This document shows positions 43,675 through 53,248 of a DNA stretch of 64,000 nt, piece after piece. The translations under genes and the position numbers were made by a program. Under the pieces are notes generated by a model. It did no database searches, had not been told where the DNA came from, and saw only the letters and a program-made list of their open reading frames with translations. The first letter of the stretch is position 1. Each line of letters begins with the position of its first letter. The DNA lies in contig CP104793.1 in the NCBI GenBank assembly GCA_025916135.1, positions 2,852,001 through 2,916,000 of the forward strand. Direction: 5' to 3'. This DNA comes from Rhodobacteraceae bacterium D3-12 (GTDB lineage Bacteria; Pseudomonadota; Alphaproteobacteria; Rhodobacterales; Rhodobacteraceae).

Positions 43675-43676
43675 GT

Positions 43677-45202
43677 TCAAGCGTCTTCCTGATCAAGCTC
43701 GAGCGGTGGTGGCGCCGCCACAAGGTCCTCTGTGGTCAGGGGATATTCTGGTTTTGACAGTCGGTTCCGCACGACCCAGAAAAGCCGCTCTTGCGCGCGT
43801 GTAATGGCCACATAGGCCAGCCGCTTCCAAAGCGGTTGTCCGGCTTCGACGCGCCCCATTCGAGCCGCGACAAACAGGTCCGGCGCAAAAACCTGCACGT
43901 TCTCCCATTGTGAGCCTTGCGCCTTGTGAATCGTCACCGCAGCCCCGTGCAGGAACGTCGCTCCCATGCCGGCGGCAAAGGGGATAAACGGCTCTTCTTC
44001 GTCTGGCTTCTCAATCTTAACGATGGAGGCCGCCGAGACTCTGGGGTCCGGCGCGCCCACAACGTGCAGCTTTGAAAATCCAGGCTTGCGCCCCGGTCCG
44101 AGATAAACGACCTGCGCCCCTTTGATCAGCCCTCGTGCCTCAAGATCAAGCCGACGCTTGCGGTGTTTGAGTGGCAGTTCGATCCCATCGCAGATCAACG
44201 GCTCACCCGACAAAAGCGCGTCCTCTGGCGCGCCATGAACACGCCGAAACGCATTGATCAGCCGGATGCGCGTCGCGTTGCGCCAAACAAGAACGGGGCT
44301 GCGTGCCATCAGGTCCACCTCAACCCGCTGCCCCCAAATCACGCGATCATCCTTTTTGGCTGTTTCTTCAACAAGCCCTTCGAAGTCTTGAAATCCGACC
44401 TCAGGATCAGAAAGCACATGGGCGAGATCGAGGATCGGGTTGCTCGCATCCTGCCGGTGTACCCGGCTAAGCTCAAGCTTGGCTGGTGCGTTCAAACGGT
44501 CGAATACCATCGTCCCGGACTGTTTGACCGGAGCCAACTGCGCCGGATCTCCAAACAACAAAAGAACGGGAAAAATCTCTTTTAGATCATCGAATTGCTT
44601 GTCATCAAGCATCGACGCCTCATCGACAAAACCGATGTCGAGCGGTTCATCTCGTCGCTTCCAACCCGTGATAAAATCTGATCCCCGCAACCCCGCGGCA
44701 GCCAAGGCGCCGGGATCGAGCGGTTCTGCTTGTAAAACGCCATCGCTCGTTCAAGCGCCACTTCGGTCAGGCCTTCGATCTCGGGCTTGTCCCCTTCGCC
44801 GGCAAGCCACGCGGCCATGCGCTCATATTCAGGGTCATACATCGGCGTATACAGGATGCGATGGATCGTGGTTGCCGGAACGCCCTGCATGCGCAAAACG
44901 CTCGCCGCTTTGTTGGTCGGGGCAAGGATCGCCATGGATCGACGCTCTTTGCGACGGCGGCTTTCATAATCGCCGCTAATGATCTCTACGCCGCTGTCTT
45001 CGAGGGCATCAAACAGTTTCGAAAGAAGCATGGTTTTGCCCGAACCTGCCTTGCCCATCACGGCCATGACCATCCCGCTTTGCTCTTTCGCAGGAACCAT
45101 AGCGCCATCTTCCAGATCGACACCCTGCCCTCGCAGCGCCTCGGTTATCTGGTCAAACGCATCGGCTTGATCATGCGAAAAAGTGATGGGGGTGGACGAC
45201 AT
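43677..45202 (-). CDS. RecD/UvrD-like ATP-dependent DNA helicase (frameshifted)
   Basis: An SF1 helicase of about 508 residues once repaired. The N-terminal part has Walker A (MGKAGSGKT, about residue 50) and APTNKAA (motif Ia). The C-terminal part has FVDEASMLDD (motif II), FGDPAQLAPVKQSG (motif III) and the late TIHKAQGSQW and AITRAQERL (motifs V and VI). The two parts are in different frames; the junction is at about 44700-44712 in NRSIPA/LAAAGLRGSD, and one added base restores continuity. It resembles the stand-alone RecD-type AAA helicases of Rhodobacterales rather than RecBCD. Role not known. Confidence 0.83.
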
Positions 45203-45486
45203 GAAAAGACCCTATCCTCGCGGTGATCCAATCACAACGGGCGACCATCAGACACTGAGTTTTTCCTGCATTTGTGAGCCGAAACTATGCTCGAAGCAGC
45301 CTTGAGAAGCATTTGAGAAACCCGGTCGTTCCGCTTCCCCCTGAGCAGGGCCACCTCGTGGAAGCTCCACTATCCACCACTGGTCAGCTCCCGCTCATTC
45401 TCCGGGCATCCAAGGATGTCCGGTGCAGGTCCGATCCTTAATAGGAGTGTCTGGCGCCAGCCCTACAGCACCGCACGCCATATCAT
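45203..45486. other. 284-bp gap without a recognised gene
   Basis: Neither strand offers a convincing small gene. The sequence contains a short inverted repeat (GGGCATCC-aa-GGATGTCC, about 45404-45421). I saw no match to 6S, SRP, tmRNA or tRNA. It lies between the helicase start and the LuxR 3' end. Confidence 0.3.
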
Positions 45487-46215
45487 TTAGACAACGATAA
45501 GCCCGCGTGTCAGCGCCCGCGCCACTGCGTGTGTCGTATTCGACGCGCCAAGCTTTAGACGCGCGGATTCGATATAAACCCGAAGCGTATGTTCGGAAAT
45601 CGACAGCGTGTCCGCGACTTGAGCGCGGCTGTATCCCATCGCCAGAAATGTCATCGCGTCGACTTCCCGCGGTGACAGGGTTTGTACCTGGGCCGGTGTC
45701 CGGTTCGGCTCAAAGTAAAGCGCCTTGTGATTGAAAAAGTGAGCGATCAGAATGAGCGAGCGGCAGTTCTTTTCAGTGAACTCGGCCCATGCCGCATCAT
45801 CACAGCAATGCGAAACTGTAAACACCGCGAATTGGCCATTTGGCCCACGGATCGGAACAGAAAACCCCTGATTCCCGACGCCATAGGCAAGCGCATCTGC
45901 TAGAAAAGCCCGCGCCGCTTTGCTGCTCCAATCAAGGCGCTTCCAGTCAACGGGGTTAAACCGTTGATAACACCCCTGCACAACAGGATCGACGCGAAGG
46001 TATTCCTTTTCCAGATAGCGTTGCACCCATTCAGGCGAATAGGTTCCGCAGCCATATTGATCGCCTGCGCTACTGACCCAATGATAGATAAGGTGATCGA
46101 CTTCAAAGTGATCTCTAACGCGCTCTGAAAACGACTGAAGCGCCTCCGGTTTAGTGGCGCGTTCCAAGCCTTCCAAGATTGCGTTCAAATTGCTTGCTTT
46201 CAGACTTCGCGTCAA
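45487..46215 (-). CDS. LuxR family regulator with autoinducer-binding domain (solo)
   Basis: About 242 residues. The N-terminal domain has the Y/W/D pattern of the acyl-homoserine-lactone pocket (LIYHWVSSAGDQYG, YSPEWVQRYLEKEYLRVDPVV). The C-terminal GerE-type helix-turn-helix is LSPREVDAMTFLAMGYSRAQVADTL then SEHTLRVYIESARLKLG. No luxI-type synthase is in the window, so it looks like a solo. The start is uncertain: the TTG at 46215 has GGGGAGG 9 bp upstream, and a TTG at 46188 is possible. It overlaps the preceding small gene by about 65 bp, implying coupling. Confidence 0.85.
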   Translation of the reverse strand: MTRSLKASNLNAILEGLERATKPEALQSFSERVRDHFEVDHLIYHWVSSAGDQYGCGTYSPEWVQRYLEKEYLRVDPVVQGCYQRFNPVDWKRLDWSSKAARAFLADALAYGVGNQGFSVPIRGPNGQFAVFTVSHCCDDAAWAEFTEKNCRSLILIAHFFNHKALYFEPNRTPAQVQTLSPREVDAMTFLAMGYSRAQVADTLSISEHTLRVYIESARLKLGASNTTHAVARALTRGLIVV

Positions 46216-46360
46216 TGAGCTGGCCCTCCCCTGAGGACGCGATCTCGGCAGTGGCAACAAGCGCCGTTTCCTCCAACTGAATTGCCAAACTGGCAAGTCC
46301 ATTGTTTTGAGCAAACGTTTTTAGATCCGCGAGAACGTCCAATATCCAGTCCTTTTTCAT
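46151..46360 (-). CDS. 69-residue protein preceding the LuxR regulator
   Basis: A small soluble protein, MKKDWILDVLADLKTFAQNN..., with a predicted helical N-terminal half (LASLAIQLEETALVATAEIA) and a polar C-terminus. It belongs to no characterised family, but similar short ORFs occur upstream of LuxR-type genes in Rhodobacterales. A CtrA-like box lies 23 bp upstream of its ATG, where a promoter is expected. It may modulate the regulator or simply lead its transcript. The leader has only a weak GAG-type ribosome-binding site. Confidence 0.65.
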   Translation of the reverse strand: MKKDWILDVLADLKTFAQNNGLASLAIQLEETALVATAEIASSGEGQLIDAKSESKQFERNLGRLGTRH

Positions 46361-46382
46361 AACGAGTCTCGCTTTTAAAGAG

Positions 46383-46398
46383 TTAATGAAGGATTAAC
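46383..46398. promoter_or_regulatory. CtrA-like box TTAATGAAGGATTAAC upstream of the small gene and luxR
   Basis: A perfect TTAA-N7-TTAAC site, 23 bp upstream of the ATG of the 69-residue protein on the minus strand. CtrA controls quorum-sensing, motility and gene-transfer-agent genes in several Rhodobacterales, so control of this LuxR solo by CtrA is plausible. Confidence 0.6.
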
Positions 46399-46513
46399 AC
46401 AACCTTAGCAGTTTGAGGTTTTTTGGAAACTCACGCAATTATACTCCCCAAAAATAGCGAGGCGCTTAAATACAAGGCATTGTTTTTTTATGCCGGGTCC
46501 AGCAACGCGCAAA

Positions 46514-46541
46514 CCCGCGAAACACTATTGTGAGTCGCGGG
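46514..46541. terminator. Stem-loop downstream of ccr
   Basis: CCCGCGA at 46514-46520 pairs with TCGCGGG at 46535-46541 over a 14-nt loop, about 25 bp after the ccr stop. Only a short T run follows on the minus strand, so it is a plausible but not ideal intrinsic terminator. Confidence 0.5.
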
Positions 46542-46566
46542 CTTCCATTGATGTTTTTAAATCCTG

Positions 46567-47859
46567 TTAGGATGCTTTTCCGGCTTCCAGGACTTCTTCA
46601 ACCGTGCGTAGGCCGGTTTTTGGCGCTTGAACCAACACGGCCATATTGCCCGGCTTGTGTTCGTTCTTCATCATCTTGACATGCGCATCGGGGATTTCCG
46701 CCCAAGGGAAGACCTCGGACATGCAAGGATCAATTCGCCGCTCAACCATCAAGCGGTTGGCCGAAGCTGCTTGTTTGAGGTGGGCAAAGTGGCTGCCTTG
46801 AAGACGCTTTTGGTGCATCCACATATAGCGCACGTCAAAGGTACAGTTGAACCCGGATGTGCCGGCACAAATCACGACCATACCGCCCTTTTTACAAACC
46901 AGCGTAGACACCGGGAACGTCGCCTGACCGGGGTGTTCAAACACGATGTCGACATTGTTGCCCTTGCCGGTGATATCCCAGATCGCCTTGCCGAACTTGC
47001 GCGCCTCGGTGAACCATTGCTTGTATTCGTCCGAGTTCACCTCGGGAAGCGCACCCCAGCACTTGAAATCCTTGCGGTTGATCACGCCCTTGGCGCCAAG
47101 GTCCATCACAAATTCACGCTTGCTCTCATCCGAGATGACGCCAATTGCGTTGCCCCCTGCGGCGTTGATCAGCTGGATCGCAAACGACCCAAGACCACCC
47201 GACGCCCCCCAGACCAAAACATTCTGACCCGGCTTGAGTTCGTGTGGGTGATGGCCGAACAGCATCCGGTACGCGGTGGCCAGCGTCAGCGTATAACACG
47301 CGCTTTCTTCCCAGGTCAGATGCTTGGGGCGCGGCAAAAGTTGCTGCGCCTGCACACGGGTGAATTGCGCGAAGGATCCGTCATGGGTCTCATAACCCCA
47401 GATCCGCTGCGTCGGCGAAAACATCGGATCGCCGCCATTACATTCCTCGTCGTCGCCATCATCCTGGTTACAGTGGATGACAACCTCGTCGCCGACCTTC
47501 CAGGTTTTTACCTTGTCACCGACTTTCCAAACGATGCCCGACGCATCGGACCCGGCAATGTGATAAGGCTGTTTGTGGCTGTCAAAAGGCGAGATCGGAA
47601 CGCCCAGACCAGCCCAGACACCGTTATAGTTAACGCCCGCAGCCATCACGAGAACCAGAACTTCGTGGCTGTCGATTTGCCATGTGTCAACGACTTCGAC
47701 TTCAAACGACTTGTCCGGTTCGCCGTGGCGCTCGCGGCGGATCGCCCAAGCGTACATCTTGGGCGGCACAAAGCCGAGAGGCGGCAGTTCACCGATTTCG
47801 TACAGTTCTTTTTCAGGCGCGTCGTATGCCGCGATTCCGGTGTCGGTATCCAGTGCCAT
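46567..47859 (-). CDS. ccr: Crotonyl-CoA carboxylase/reductase
   Basis: A 430-residue MDR-superfamily enzyme that reductively carboxylates crotonyl-CoA to ethylmalonyl-CoA with NADPH, the key step of the ethylmalonyl-CoA pathway for acetate assimilation. Diagnostic blocks: AAGVNYNGVWAGLGVPISPF, the nucleotide-binding WGASGGLGSFAIQLINAAGG and FEHPGQATFP, which is characteristic of Ccr rather than simple crotonyl-CoA reductases. The length and the nearby ecm gene support the call. GGGAG lies about 6 bp before the ATG. A 20-bp imperfect palindrome lies 77 bp upstream. Confidence 0.95.
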   Translation of the reverse strand: MALDTDTGIAAYDAPEKELYEIGELPPLGFVPPKMYAWAIRRERHGEPDKSFEVEVVDTWQIDSHEVLVLVMAAGVNYNGVWAGLGVPISPFDSHKQPYHIAGSDASGIVWKVGDKVKTWKVGDEVVIHCNQDDGDDEECNGGDPMFSPTQRIWGYETHDGSFAQFTRVQAQQLLPRPKHLTWEESACYTLTLATAYRMLFGHHPHELKPGQNVLVWGASGGLGSFAIQLINAAGGNAIGVISDESKREFVMDLGAKGVINRKDFKCWGALPEVNSDEYKQWFTEARKFGKAIWDITGKGNNVDIVFEHPGQATFPVSTLVCKKGGMVVICAGTSGFNCTFDVRYMWMHQKRLQGSHFAHLKQAASANRLMVERRIDPCMSEVFPWAEIPDAHVKMMKNEHKPGNMAVLVQAPKTGLRTVEEVLEAGKAS

Positions 47860-47935
47860 GATAAGCTCCCTAGTGGTCTTGCCGCGATGCAGAATCGCGG
47901 TGAATCACCAAGGAAATATTCTGAGCCGCGCAATA

Positions 47936-47955
47936 ATGCAATGCCCGGAATGCAT
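47936..47955. promoter_or_regulatory. Imperfect palindrome ATGCA-N10-TGCAT upstream of ccr
   Basis: A 20-bp stretch with arms ATGCA and TGCAT lies 77 bp upstream of the ccr start, in the 141-bp gap after the acyltransferase gene. It is a candidate binding site for a regulator of the ethylmalonyl-CoA pathway; no known regulator motif was matched. Confidence 0.35.
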
Positions 47956-48000
47956 GTTTTGAAATTTTATAACCTTGCGACCGCAGAAAAATCGACCGAA

Positions 48001-49380
48001 TTACGCCGCGCCTGCAAACAGATGGGCGATGGAGGCCGCGTAATACTGCATGATCGGGGCATCTTTGGGGGACACCGCAAACTTTCCGTCGTTGTCGACT
48101 GCAATGCGCCGACGGCGCAGGTTGCGAATTCCCACCTCAACCGCATAGCTTTGATCGCCGCGCGGGATGTGAACATGCGCATTGGGGAGTTTTGCCATAA
48201 GAGTATTAACAGCCTCTTCCAACTCCGCACGCGACAGCGGGGCGTCGGCCTGTAACAGCGCCGTGGCCACAAGCGGCACGGGGAGCACCGGCACTTCTTC
48301 TCCGATCCGTCGCATCAATTCTTCGGCCAAAGGCTGAACCATATCGTTGGTCGCGATGCTTTTCTGACCCGCCATGAACTCTTTGAGCGAGACCGGCGCG
48401 CCGAAGCTAACGGCGGCATAGCCAAAGCGGTGGTATTTTCCGCGCAGCCGCAACCAAAGCTGCTTCATTAGAAATTTCACGATCAGCGATATGCGTGCGC
48501 GGAAGCGCCGCTCGCCTGCTTGCCCCGCCGCGACAAGGATACGGTCCTCGAACACCCGGTCATAGTTGAGTGCGACAGGCACGAACACCACGTCGCGCGA
48601 CGCGGTATCGAACCCCTCGACCACATATTTCAAAATACCCATGCGCGGCGCGCCCAATGCACCATCAAGCGAAAGCCCACCTTCGGGGAACACCGCTTGC
48701 ATCACGCCACCATCCGTGGCCAGACGGACATAGCGCGCCAGCACCTTGCGATAGAGATCGCCGCGCGATTTGCGGCGGATAAAGTAAGCGCCCATCGCCT
48801 TGATCAACCGGCTAAGCGGCCAAACGCGCGCCCATTCGCCCACCGCATAGCTGAGCGCGCTACGTTTGGCGGCAAGATAGGTCACCAGCACATAATCCAT
48901 GTTGGAGCGGTGGTTCATGACAAACACCACGGTGGCGTCCTCATCTACCGCGGCAAGGCGGCGTTCGGCATAATTGCCCAAGCGCACGCGGTAAAGCGCG
49001 GTGCTGATCAGCTTGGCCAGCCAAATCGCAAACCCGAAATAGAGCGTTGCGCTAAACGATGGCACGATCTCGCGCGCGTACCTCTGGGCCTGTTCAAAGG
49101 CCACGTTTTCGGGCACCCCTTCTTCGGCTGCATGCTGTGCGATCGCCTTGGAAACCTCGGGATCATAGATCAGCCGCTGGATCATATCGTGCCGCCGCGC
49201 CAGCTTGAACGGTTGGATCGGACGCTCAAGCTTCTCGTTGAGCCGCGCCACCACCCGCTCCATTCGGCGCCGAAAGAACCAGCGTACCGATGGCAGCATG
49301 ACCTTTTCCAAGGCAGCATACCCGGCAAACAGCAGAATAAGGATCAGAAGCCAAAGCGGCATTTGCACAGTGGTGAACAT
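48001..49380 (-). CDS. 1-acylglycerol/glycerol-3-phosphate acyltransferase-like membrane protein
   Basis: A 459-residue protein with an N-terminal membrane helix (PLWLLILILLFAGYAAL) and a PlsC-type acyltransferase domain. The catalytic HX4D motif is VMNHRSNMDYVL (about residue 158) and the glycerol-phosphate-binding motif is VFPEGGLSLDG. The C-terminal half is longer than in PlsC and resembles the PlsB-like group, so it may acylate glycerol-3-phosphate. It acts in phospholipid synthesis at the inner membrane. The start at 49380 is a guess among in-frame ATGs; the leader has no strong ribosome-binding site. The gene lies between ccr and ecm. Confidence 0.83.
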   Translation of the reverse strand: MFTTVQMPLWLLILILLFAGYAALEKVMLPSVRWFFRRRMERVVARLNEKLERPIQPFKLARRHDMIQRLIYDPEVSKAIAQHAAEEGVPENVAFEQAQRYAREIVPSFSATLYFGFAIWLAKLISTALYRVRLGNYAERRLAAVDEDATVVFVMNHRSNMDYVLVTYLAAKRSALSYAVGEWARVWPLSRLIKAMGAYFIRRKSRGDLYRKVLARYVRLATDGGVMQAVFPEGGLSLDGALGAPRMGILKYVVEGFDTASRDVVFVPVALNYDRVFEDRILVAAGQAGERRFRARISLIVKFLMKQLWLRLRGKYHRFGYAAVSFGAPVSLKEFMAGQKSIATNDMVQPLAEELMRRIGEEVPVLPVPLVATALLQADAPLSRAELEEAVNTLMAKLPNAHVHIPRGDQSYAVEVGIRNLRRRRIAVDNDGKFAVSPKDAPIMQYYAASIAHLFAGAA

Positions 49381-49539
49381 ATAGGCAGCGTGGCAGGGAT
49401 ATGCCCTTGCGTAAATAGCGCGTGGACAGAGCGCAAACAGGCCCATGCCGCAATGCAGCGAATTGACAGCGCCACAAAATTCCAAGTATCAACGCCCAAG
49501 CGCAACAATATTGCCCAAACTGATTCACGAGGCCCGCCC

Positions 49540-51519
49540 ATGTCGCAGACGCAAAATGACCGCAAAGCCGACCGCCCTTGGCTTATCCGTACCTATGCCG
49601 GGCATTCCACGGCCAAAGCCTCTAACGCGCTTTACCGCTCCAACCTTGCCAAGGGGCAGACCGGCCTGTCGGTCGCTTTCGACCTGCCGACGCAGACAGG
49701 CTATGACAGCGATCATATCCTTGCCCGTGGCGAAGTCGGCAAGGTTGGCGTGCCGATCTGCCATTTGGGCGACATGCGCACGTTGTTTGACCAGATCCCG
49801 CTGGATCAGATGAACACCTCGATGACGATCAACGCCACCGCGCCTTGGCTCCTCGCTCTTTATGTGGCGGTGGCCGAAGAACAAGGCGCGGATATCACCA
49901 AGCTTCAGGGCACAGTACAAAACGATATCATTAAGGAATACCTAAGCCGGGGCACGTATGTCTGTCCGCCCAAGCCGTCGCTCAAGCTGATTGGGGATGT
50001 CGCCGAGTATTGCTATACCCATGTGCCCAAGTGGAACCCGATGAACGTCTGTTCCTATCACCTGCAGGAAGCGGGCGCGACGCCGGAACAGGAGCTGGCC
50101 TTTGCGCTGGCCACGGCGATTGCGGTTCTGGACGAGCTGAAGGGCAAGGTACCGGCAAGCGATTTCCCCGGTGTCGTGGCGCGGATTTCGTTCTTTGTGA
50201 ATGCGGGCATCCGTTTCGTGACCGAGATGTGCAAGATGCGCGCCTTTGTTGATCTCTGGGACGAGATTTGCCTTGAGCGATATGGCGTCGAGGACCCAAA
50301 GCTGCGGCGGTTCCGTTACGGTGTGCAGGTCAATTCGCTCGGTCTGACCGAGCAGCAGCCGGAGAACAATGTTTACCGTATTCTGATCGAGATGCTGGCG
50401 GTGACTTTGTCCAAGAAAGCCCGCGCCCGCGCCGTGCAATTGCCCGCCTGGAACGAGGCGCTTGGCCTGCCGCGCCCGTGGGATCAGCAATGGTCGATGC
50501 GCATGCAACAGATCATGGCCTATGAGACCGATCTGCTTGAATACGAAGACCTTTTTGATGGCAACCCAGCGGTGGACGCCAAGGTTGAGGCGTTGAAAGA
50601 CGGGGCGCGGCACGAGTTGGCCACGCTTGACGGGATGGGCGGGGCCGTGGCCTCGATCGAATATATGAAATCGCGGTTGGTGGATTCAAATGCCGAGCGT
50701 TTGAACCGCATCGAAGCGGGCGAAACCACCGTGGTCGGCGTGAACCGCTGGACCGAGGGCGAGCCCTCGCCGCTGATGACCGGCGATGGCGGGATCATGA
50801 CCGTCGATCCGGCGATGGAGCAGGATCAGATTGACCGTCTCAACGAATGGCGCGAGGCGCGCGACGAACCTGCGGTGCAGGCAGCGTTGGCAGAATTGCG
50901 CGAGGCGGCGGCATTGGGGGCCAATGTGATGGGCCCGTCGATCAAGGCAGCCAAAGCGGGTGCGACAACCGGCGAGTGGGCCGCGCAGATGCGCGCTGTC
51001 TTCGGAGAATATCGAGGCCCGACAGGGGTTTCGCGGGGCGTTTCCAACAAGACCGAAGGCTTGGACGACATTCGCGAGGCCGTTGATGCGGTGTCGGATC
51101 GGCTGGGTCGACGACTTAAATTCGTGATCGGCAAGCCGGGGCTTGATGGCCATTCCAACGGCGCCGAGCAGATCGCCTTTCGGGCGCGTGACTGCGGGAT
51201 GGACATTGAATACGAGGGAATCCGCCTGACTCCGGAAGAGATCGTCAATGCCGCGAAATCGCAGGATGCCCATGTGGTTGGCCTGTCTATTCTGAGCGGG
51301 TCGCACATGCCGCTGGTTGAGGATTTGATGGAACGGATGCGGGCCGAGGGGCTGGGCCATATTCCGGTTATCGTTGGCGGGATTATCCCGGATGACGACG
51401 CAAAGCGCCTTTTGGAACAAGGGGTTGCGCGGGTCTATACGCCCAAGGATTTCGAGCTGAACACGATCATGATGGATATCGTCACGCTGGCTGATCCCAA
51501 GGCGGCAGCCGCCGAATAA
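49540..51519 (+). CDS. ecm: Ethylmalonyl-CoA mutase (B12-dependent)
   Basis: A 659-residue coenzyme-B12-dependent acyl-CoA mutase converting ethylmalonyl-CoA to methylsuccinyl-CoA. The N-terminal TIM-barrel domain begins [18 protein letters not shown] and includes [16 protein letters not shown]. The C-terminal cobalamin-binding domain carries DGHSNG (DxHxxG, the cobalt-ligand His) and GLSILSGSH. Methylmalonyl-CoA mutase is close in sequence, but size, the single-subunit form and the neighbouring ccr favour ecm. The ATG at 49540 is the first one consistent with the family, although the frame is open far upstream. Confidence 0.9.
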   Translation: MSQTQNDRKADRPWLIRTYAGHSTAKASNALYRSNLAKGQTGLSVAFDLPTQTGYDSDHILARGEVGKVGVPICHLGDMRTLFDQIPLDQMNTSMTINATAPWLLALYVAVAEEQGADITKLQGTVQNDIIKEYLSRGTYVCPPKPSLKLIGDVAEYCYTHVPKWNPMNVCSYHLQEAGATPEQELAFALATAIAVLDELKGKVPASDFPGVVARISFFVNAGIRFVTEMCKMRAFVDLWDEICLERYGVEDPKLRRFRYGVQVNSLGLTEQQPENNVYRILIEMLAVTLSKKARARAVQLPAWNEALGLPRPWDQQWSMRMQQIMAYETDLLEYEDLFDGNPAVDAKVEALKDGARHELATLDGMGGAVASIEYMKSRLVDSNAERLNRIEAGETTVVGVNRWTEGEPSPLMTGDGGIMTVDPAMEQDQIDRLNEWREARDEPAVQAALAELREAAALGANVMGPSIKAAKAGATTGEWAAQMRAVFGEYRGPTGVSRGVSNKTEGLDDIREAVDAVSDRLGRRLKFVIGKPGLDGHSNGAEQIAFRARDCGMDIEYEGIRLTPEEIVNAAKSQDAHVVGLSILSGSHMPLVEDLMERMRAEGLGHIPVIVGGIIPDDDAKRLLEQGVARVYTPKDFELNTIMMDIVTLADPKAAAAE

Positions 51520-51589
51520 AAAGCCCAAGACAAGCGATTGCCCCTGCCCCGCGCCAGTGTATTCTGGCGCGAAGCAAGGGAGCGTGAGT

Positions 51590-52294
51590 ATGACCATTCA
51601 CATTGGGGCCAAGCCCGGAGAGATTGCCGAAACCGTTTTGATGCCGGGCGACCCTCTGCGCGCGAAATGGGCGGCCGAGACATTCCTGACGGACGTTAAA
51701 TGCGTCAATGAAACAAGGGGGATGCTTGGGTTTACCGGGACGTGGAATGGCCACCGCGTCAGCATTCAGGGATCGGGCATGGGCATGCCGAGCCTGTCGA
51801 TTTACGCCAATGAGCTGATCAAGGATTTCGGGGCGAAGACCCTGATCCGCATCGGCTCTTGTGGGGCGATGCAGGAGAGCGTGGGCATTCGCGATGTGAT
51901 CGTGGCGATGACGGCGAGTTCGCTTTCGACCCCGTCGCGGGGGTTCTTCAAAGAGCTGAATTTTGCCCCTTGCGCCGATTTCGGATTGCTGCGCGGGGCA
52001 GTGGCGGCAGCCGAGGCCAGAGGGGTCACACCCCATGTCGGCGGGATCTATTCGGCGGATGTGTTTTATGACGAACGCCCTGATTTGAATGAACAAATGA
52101 CGCGCCATGGGATTTTGGCCGTCGAGATGGAAGCAGCCGAGCTTTACACTGTTGCGGCGCGGTTCGGGGCGCGCGCGCTGGCGGTTTTGACCGTGTCGGA
52201 CCATTTGCTGACCCATGAGGCATTGCCCGCCGAAGACCGCGAGCGCAGCTTTGGCGACATGGTTGAAATTGCGCTAACCGCTGCTTTCGCCTGA
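51590..52294 (+). CDS. deoD: Purine-nucleoside phosphorylase, DeoD type
   Basis: A 234-residue hexameric phosphorylase of the E. coli DeoD group, cleaving purine nucleosides to base and ribose-1-phosphate. Motifs: [45 protein letters not shown], and the base-binding VEMEAAELY then [16 protein letters not shown] lies about 8 bp before the ATG at 51590. It could act with the nucleoside importer at 37-42 kb. Its 3' end overlaps the converging LysR gene by 21 bp. Confidence 0.94.
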   Translation: MTIHIGAKPGEIAETVLMPGDPLRAKWAAETFLTDVKCVNETRGMLGFTGTWNGHRVSIQGSGMGMPSLSIYANELIKDFGAKTLIRIGSCGAMQESVGIRDVIVAMTASSLSTPSRGFFKELNFAPCADFGLLRGAVAAAEARGVTPHVGGIYSADVFYDERPDLNEQMTRHGILAVEMEAAELYTVAARFGARALAVLTVSDHLLTHEALPAEDRERSFGDMVEIALTAAFA

Positions 52295-53149
52295 GAGCTG
52301 GGCACAAATCTTGTCGAGCGTTTCTGATCGCGGGCCGGGGCGGCGCTCTAGCGTGATGGCCTTGCCGGTTTCAAGCACGGGCGACAGAACCGCGACCAAG
52401 CGACCGGCGTCGAGGTGAGGTTGCACAAGGGGGCCATGCGCCATGAGCACCCCTGCCCCGTTGACCGCCTCCTGAACGGCGAGAGCATAGAGCGAAAACG
52501 CCGGCCCGGACAGGGAGAGACGGCGTTGCGGCGCGGCGTAAGCGAGCCAGTCTGACCAATCCTCGGCCCATGTGGCATCCCGCAGGCAGGCGTGATCTTC
52601 AAGGTCGGCGGGGGTGGTGATGGTGGCGGCGATTTGCGGGGCGCAAACCGGGAAAATGACATCCGGTTCAATGGCTTGCCCTTCATCATGACCCAAGAAG
52701 ATCGACAGGTCAAACGGCTCGCGCATCAGGTTCGGCGGGGTTTCCAATGCGGTGATCGACAGGTCAAGATCTGGCATGGCGGTGCGCAGCGCGGGCAAGC
52801 GCGGAGAGAGCCAAAGCTGGGCAATTGCGGGCAAGGCGGCGATGTGCACCCGCTCTGGTCGGGCTGAGGCGCGCAGACCTTGCACGGCGCGTCCCATCTG
52901 GTCAAAGGCGCTCACCAGAGGGGCGAGGGTTTGTTTGCCAAGGCTTGTCAGGCTGAGCCCTTGGGCGTGACGCGCGAACAAAGCCGCCCCTGCCCAATCT
53001 TCGAGGGTTTTCACATGCTGGGCAACAGCACCGGGCGAAACGCCAAGCTCTTCTGCCGCTTTGGAAAAGCCGCCCAAACGCGCCGCCGCCTCGAAAGCGC
53101 GCAAGGCGTTGAGCGACGGGCCACGCGGGCGGGGTGGGTTAACGGCCAT
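52274..53149 (-). CDS. LysR family transcriptional regulator
   Basis: A 291-residue regulator with the N-terminal winged helix ([38 protein letters not shown]) followed by a type 2 periplasmic-binding-like effector domain. The LNALRAFE opening is typical of the GcvA-like group, which often controls amino acid metabolism. It is divergent from the SHMT-like gene with a gap of about 100 bp, where LysR sites are expected, and so probably regulates it. Effector unknown. Confidence 0.9.
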   Translation of the reverse strand: MAVNPPRPRGPSLNALRAFEAAARLGGFSKAAEELGVSPGAVAQHVKTLEDWAGAALFARHAQGLSLTSLGKQTLAPLVSAFDQMGRAVQGLRASARPERVHIAALPAIAQLWLSPRLPALRTAMPDLDLSITALETPPNLMREPFDLSIFLGHDEGQAIEPDVIFPVCAPQIAATITTPADLEDHACLRDATWAEDWSDWLAYAAPQRRLSLSGPAFSLYALAVQEAVNGAGVLMAHGPLVQPHLDAGRLVAVLSPVLETGKAITLERRPGPRSETLDKICAQLSGESSG

Positions 53150-53248
53150 ATCGAAGACTCAGTTTTTCTAGCCCTAATTTTCAGAAATACTGGTTTGCAA
53201 AGGGCAATTATTCAAGGTCTTTTCCGATTAACCAATGGAGTGACTGTC

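Noticed and set aside
45203-45486. A possible small RNA gene upstream of the helicase
   Set aside because: Some inverted repeats exist, but none of the conserved features of 6S, SRP, tmRNA or RNase P RNA could be identified.
48520-49539. A 340-codon extension of ecm in frame upstream of its start
   Set aside because: It lies opposite the acyltransferase gene and has basic, non-homologous composition; the mutase family starts near 49540.
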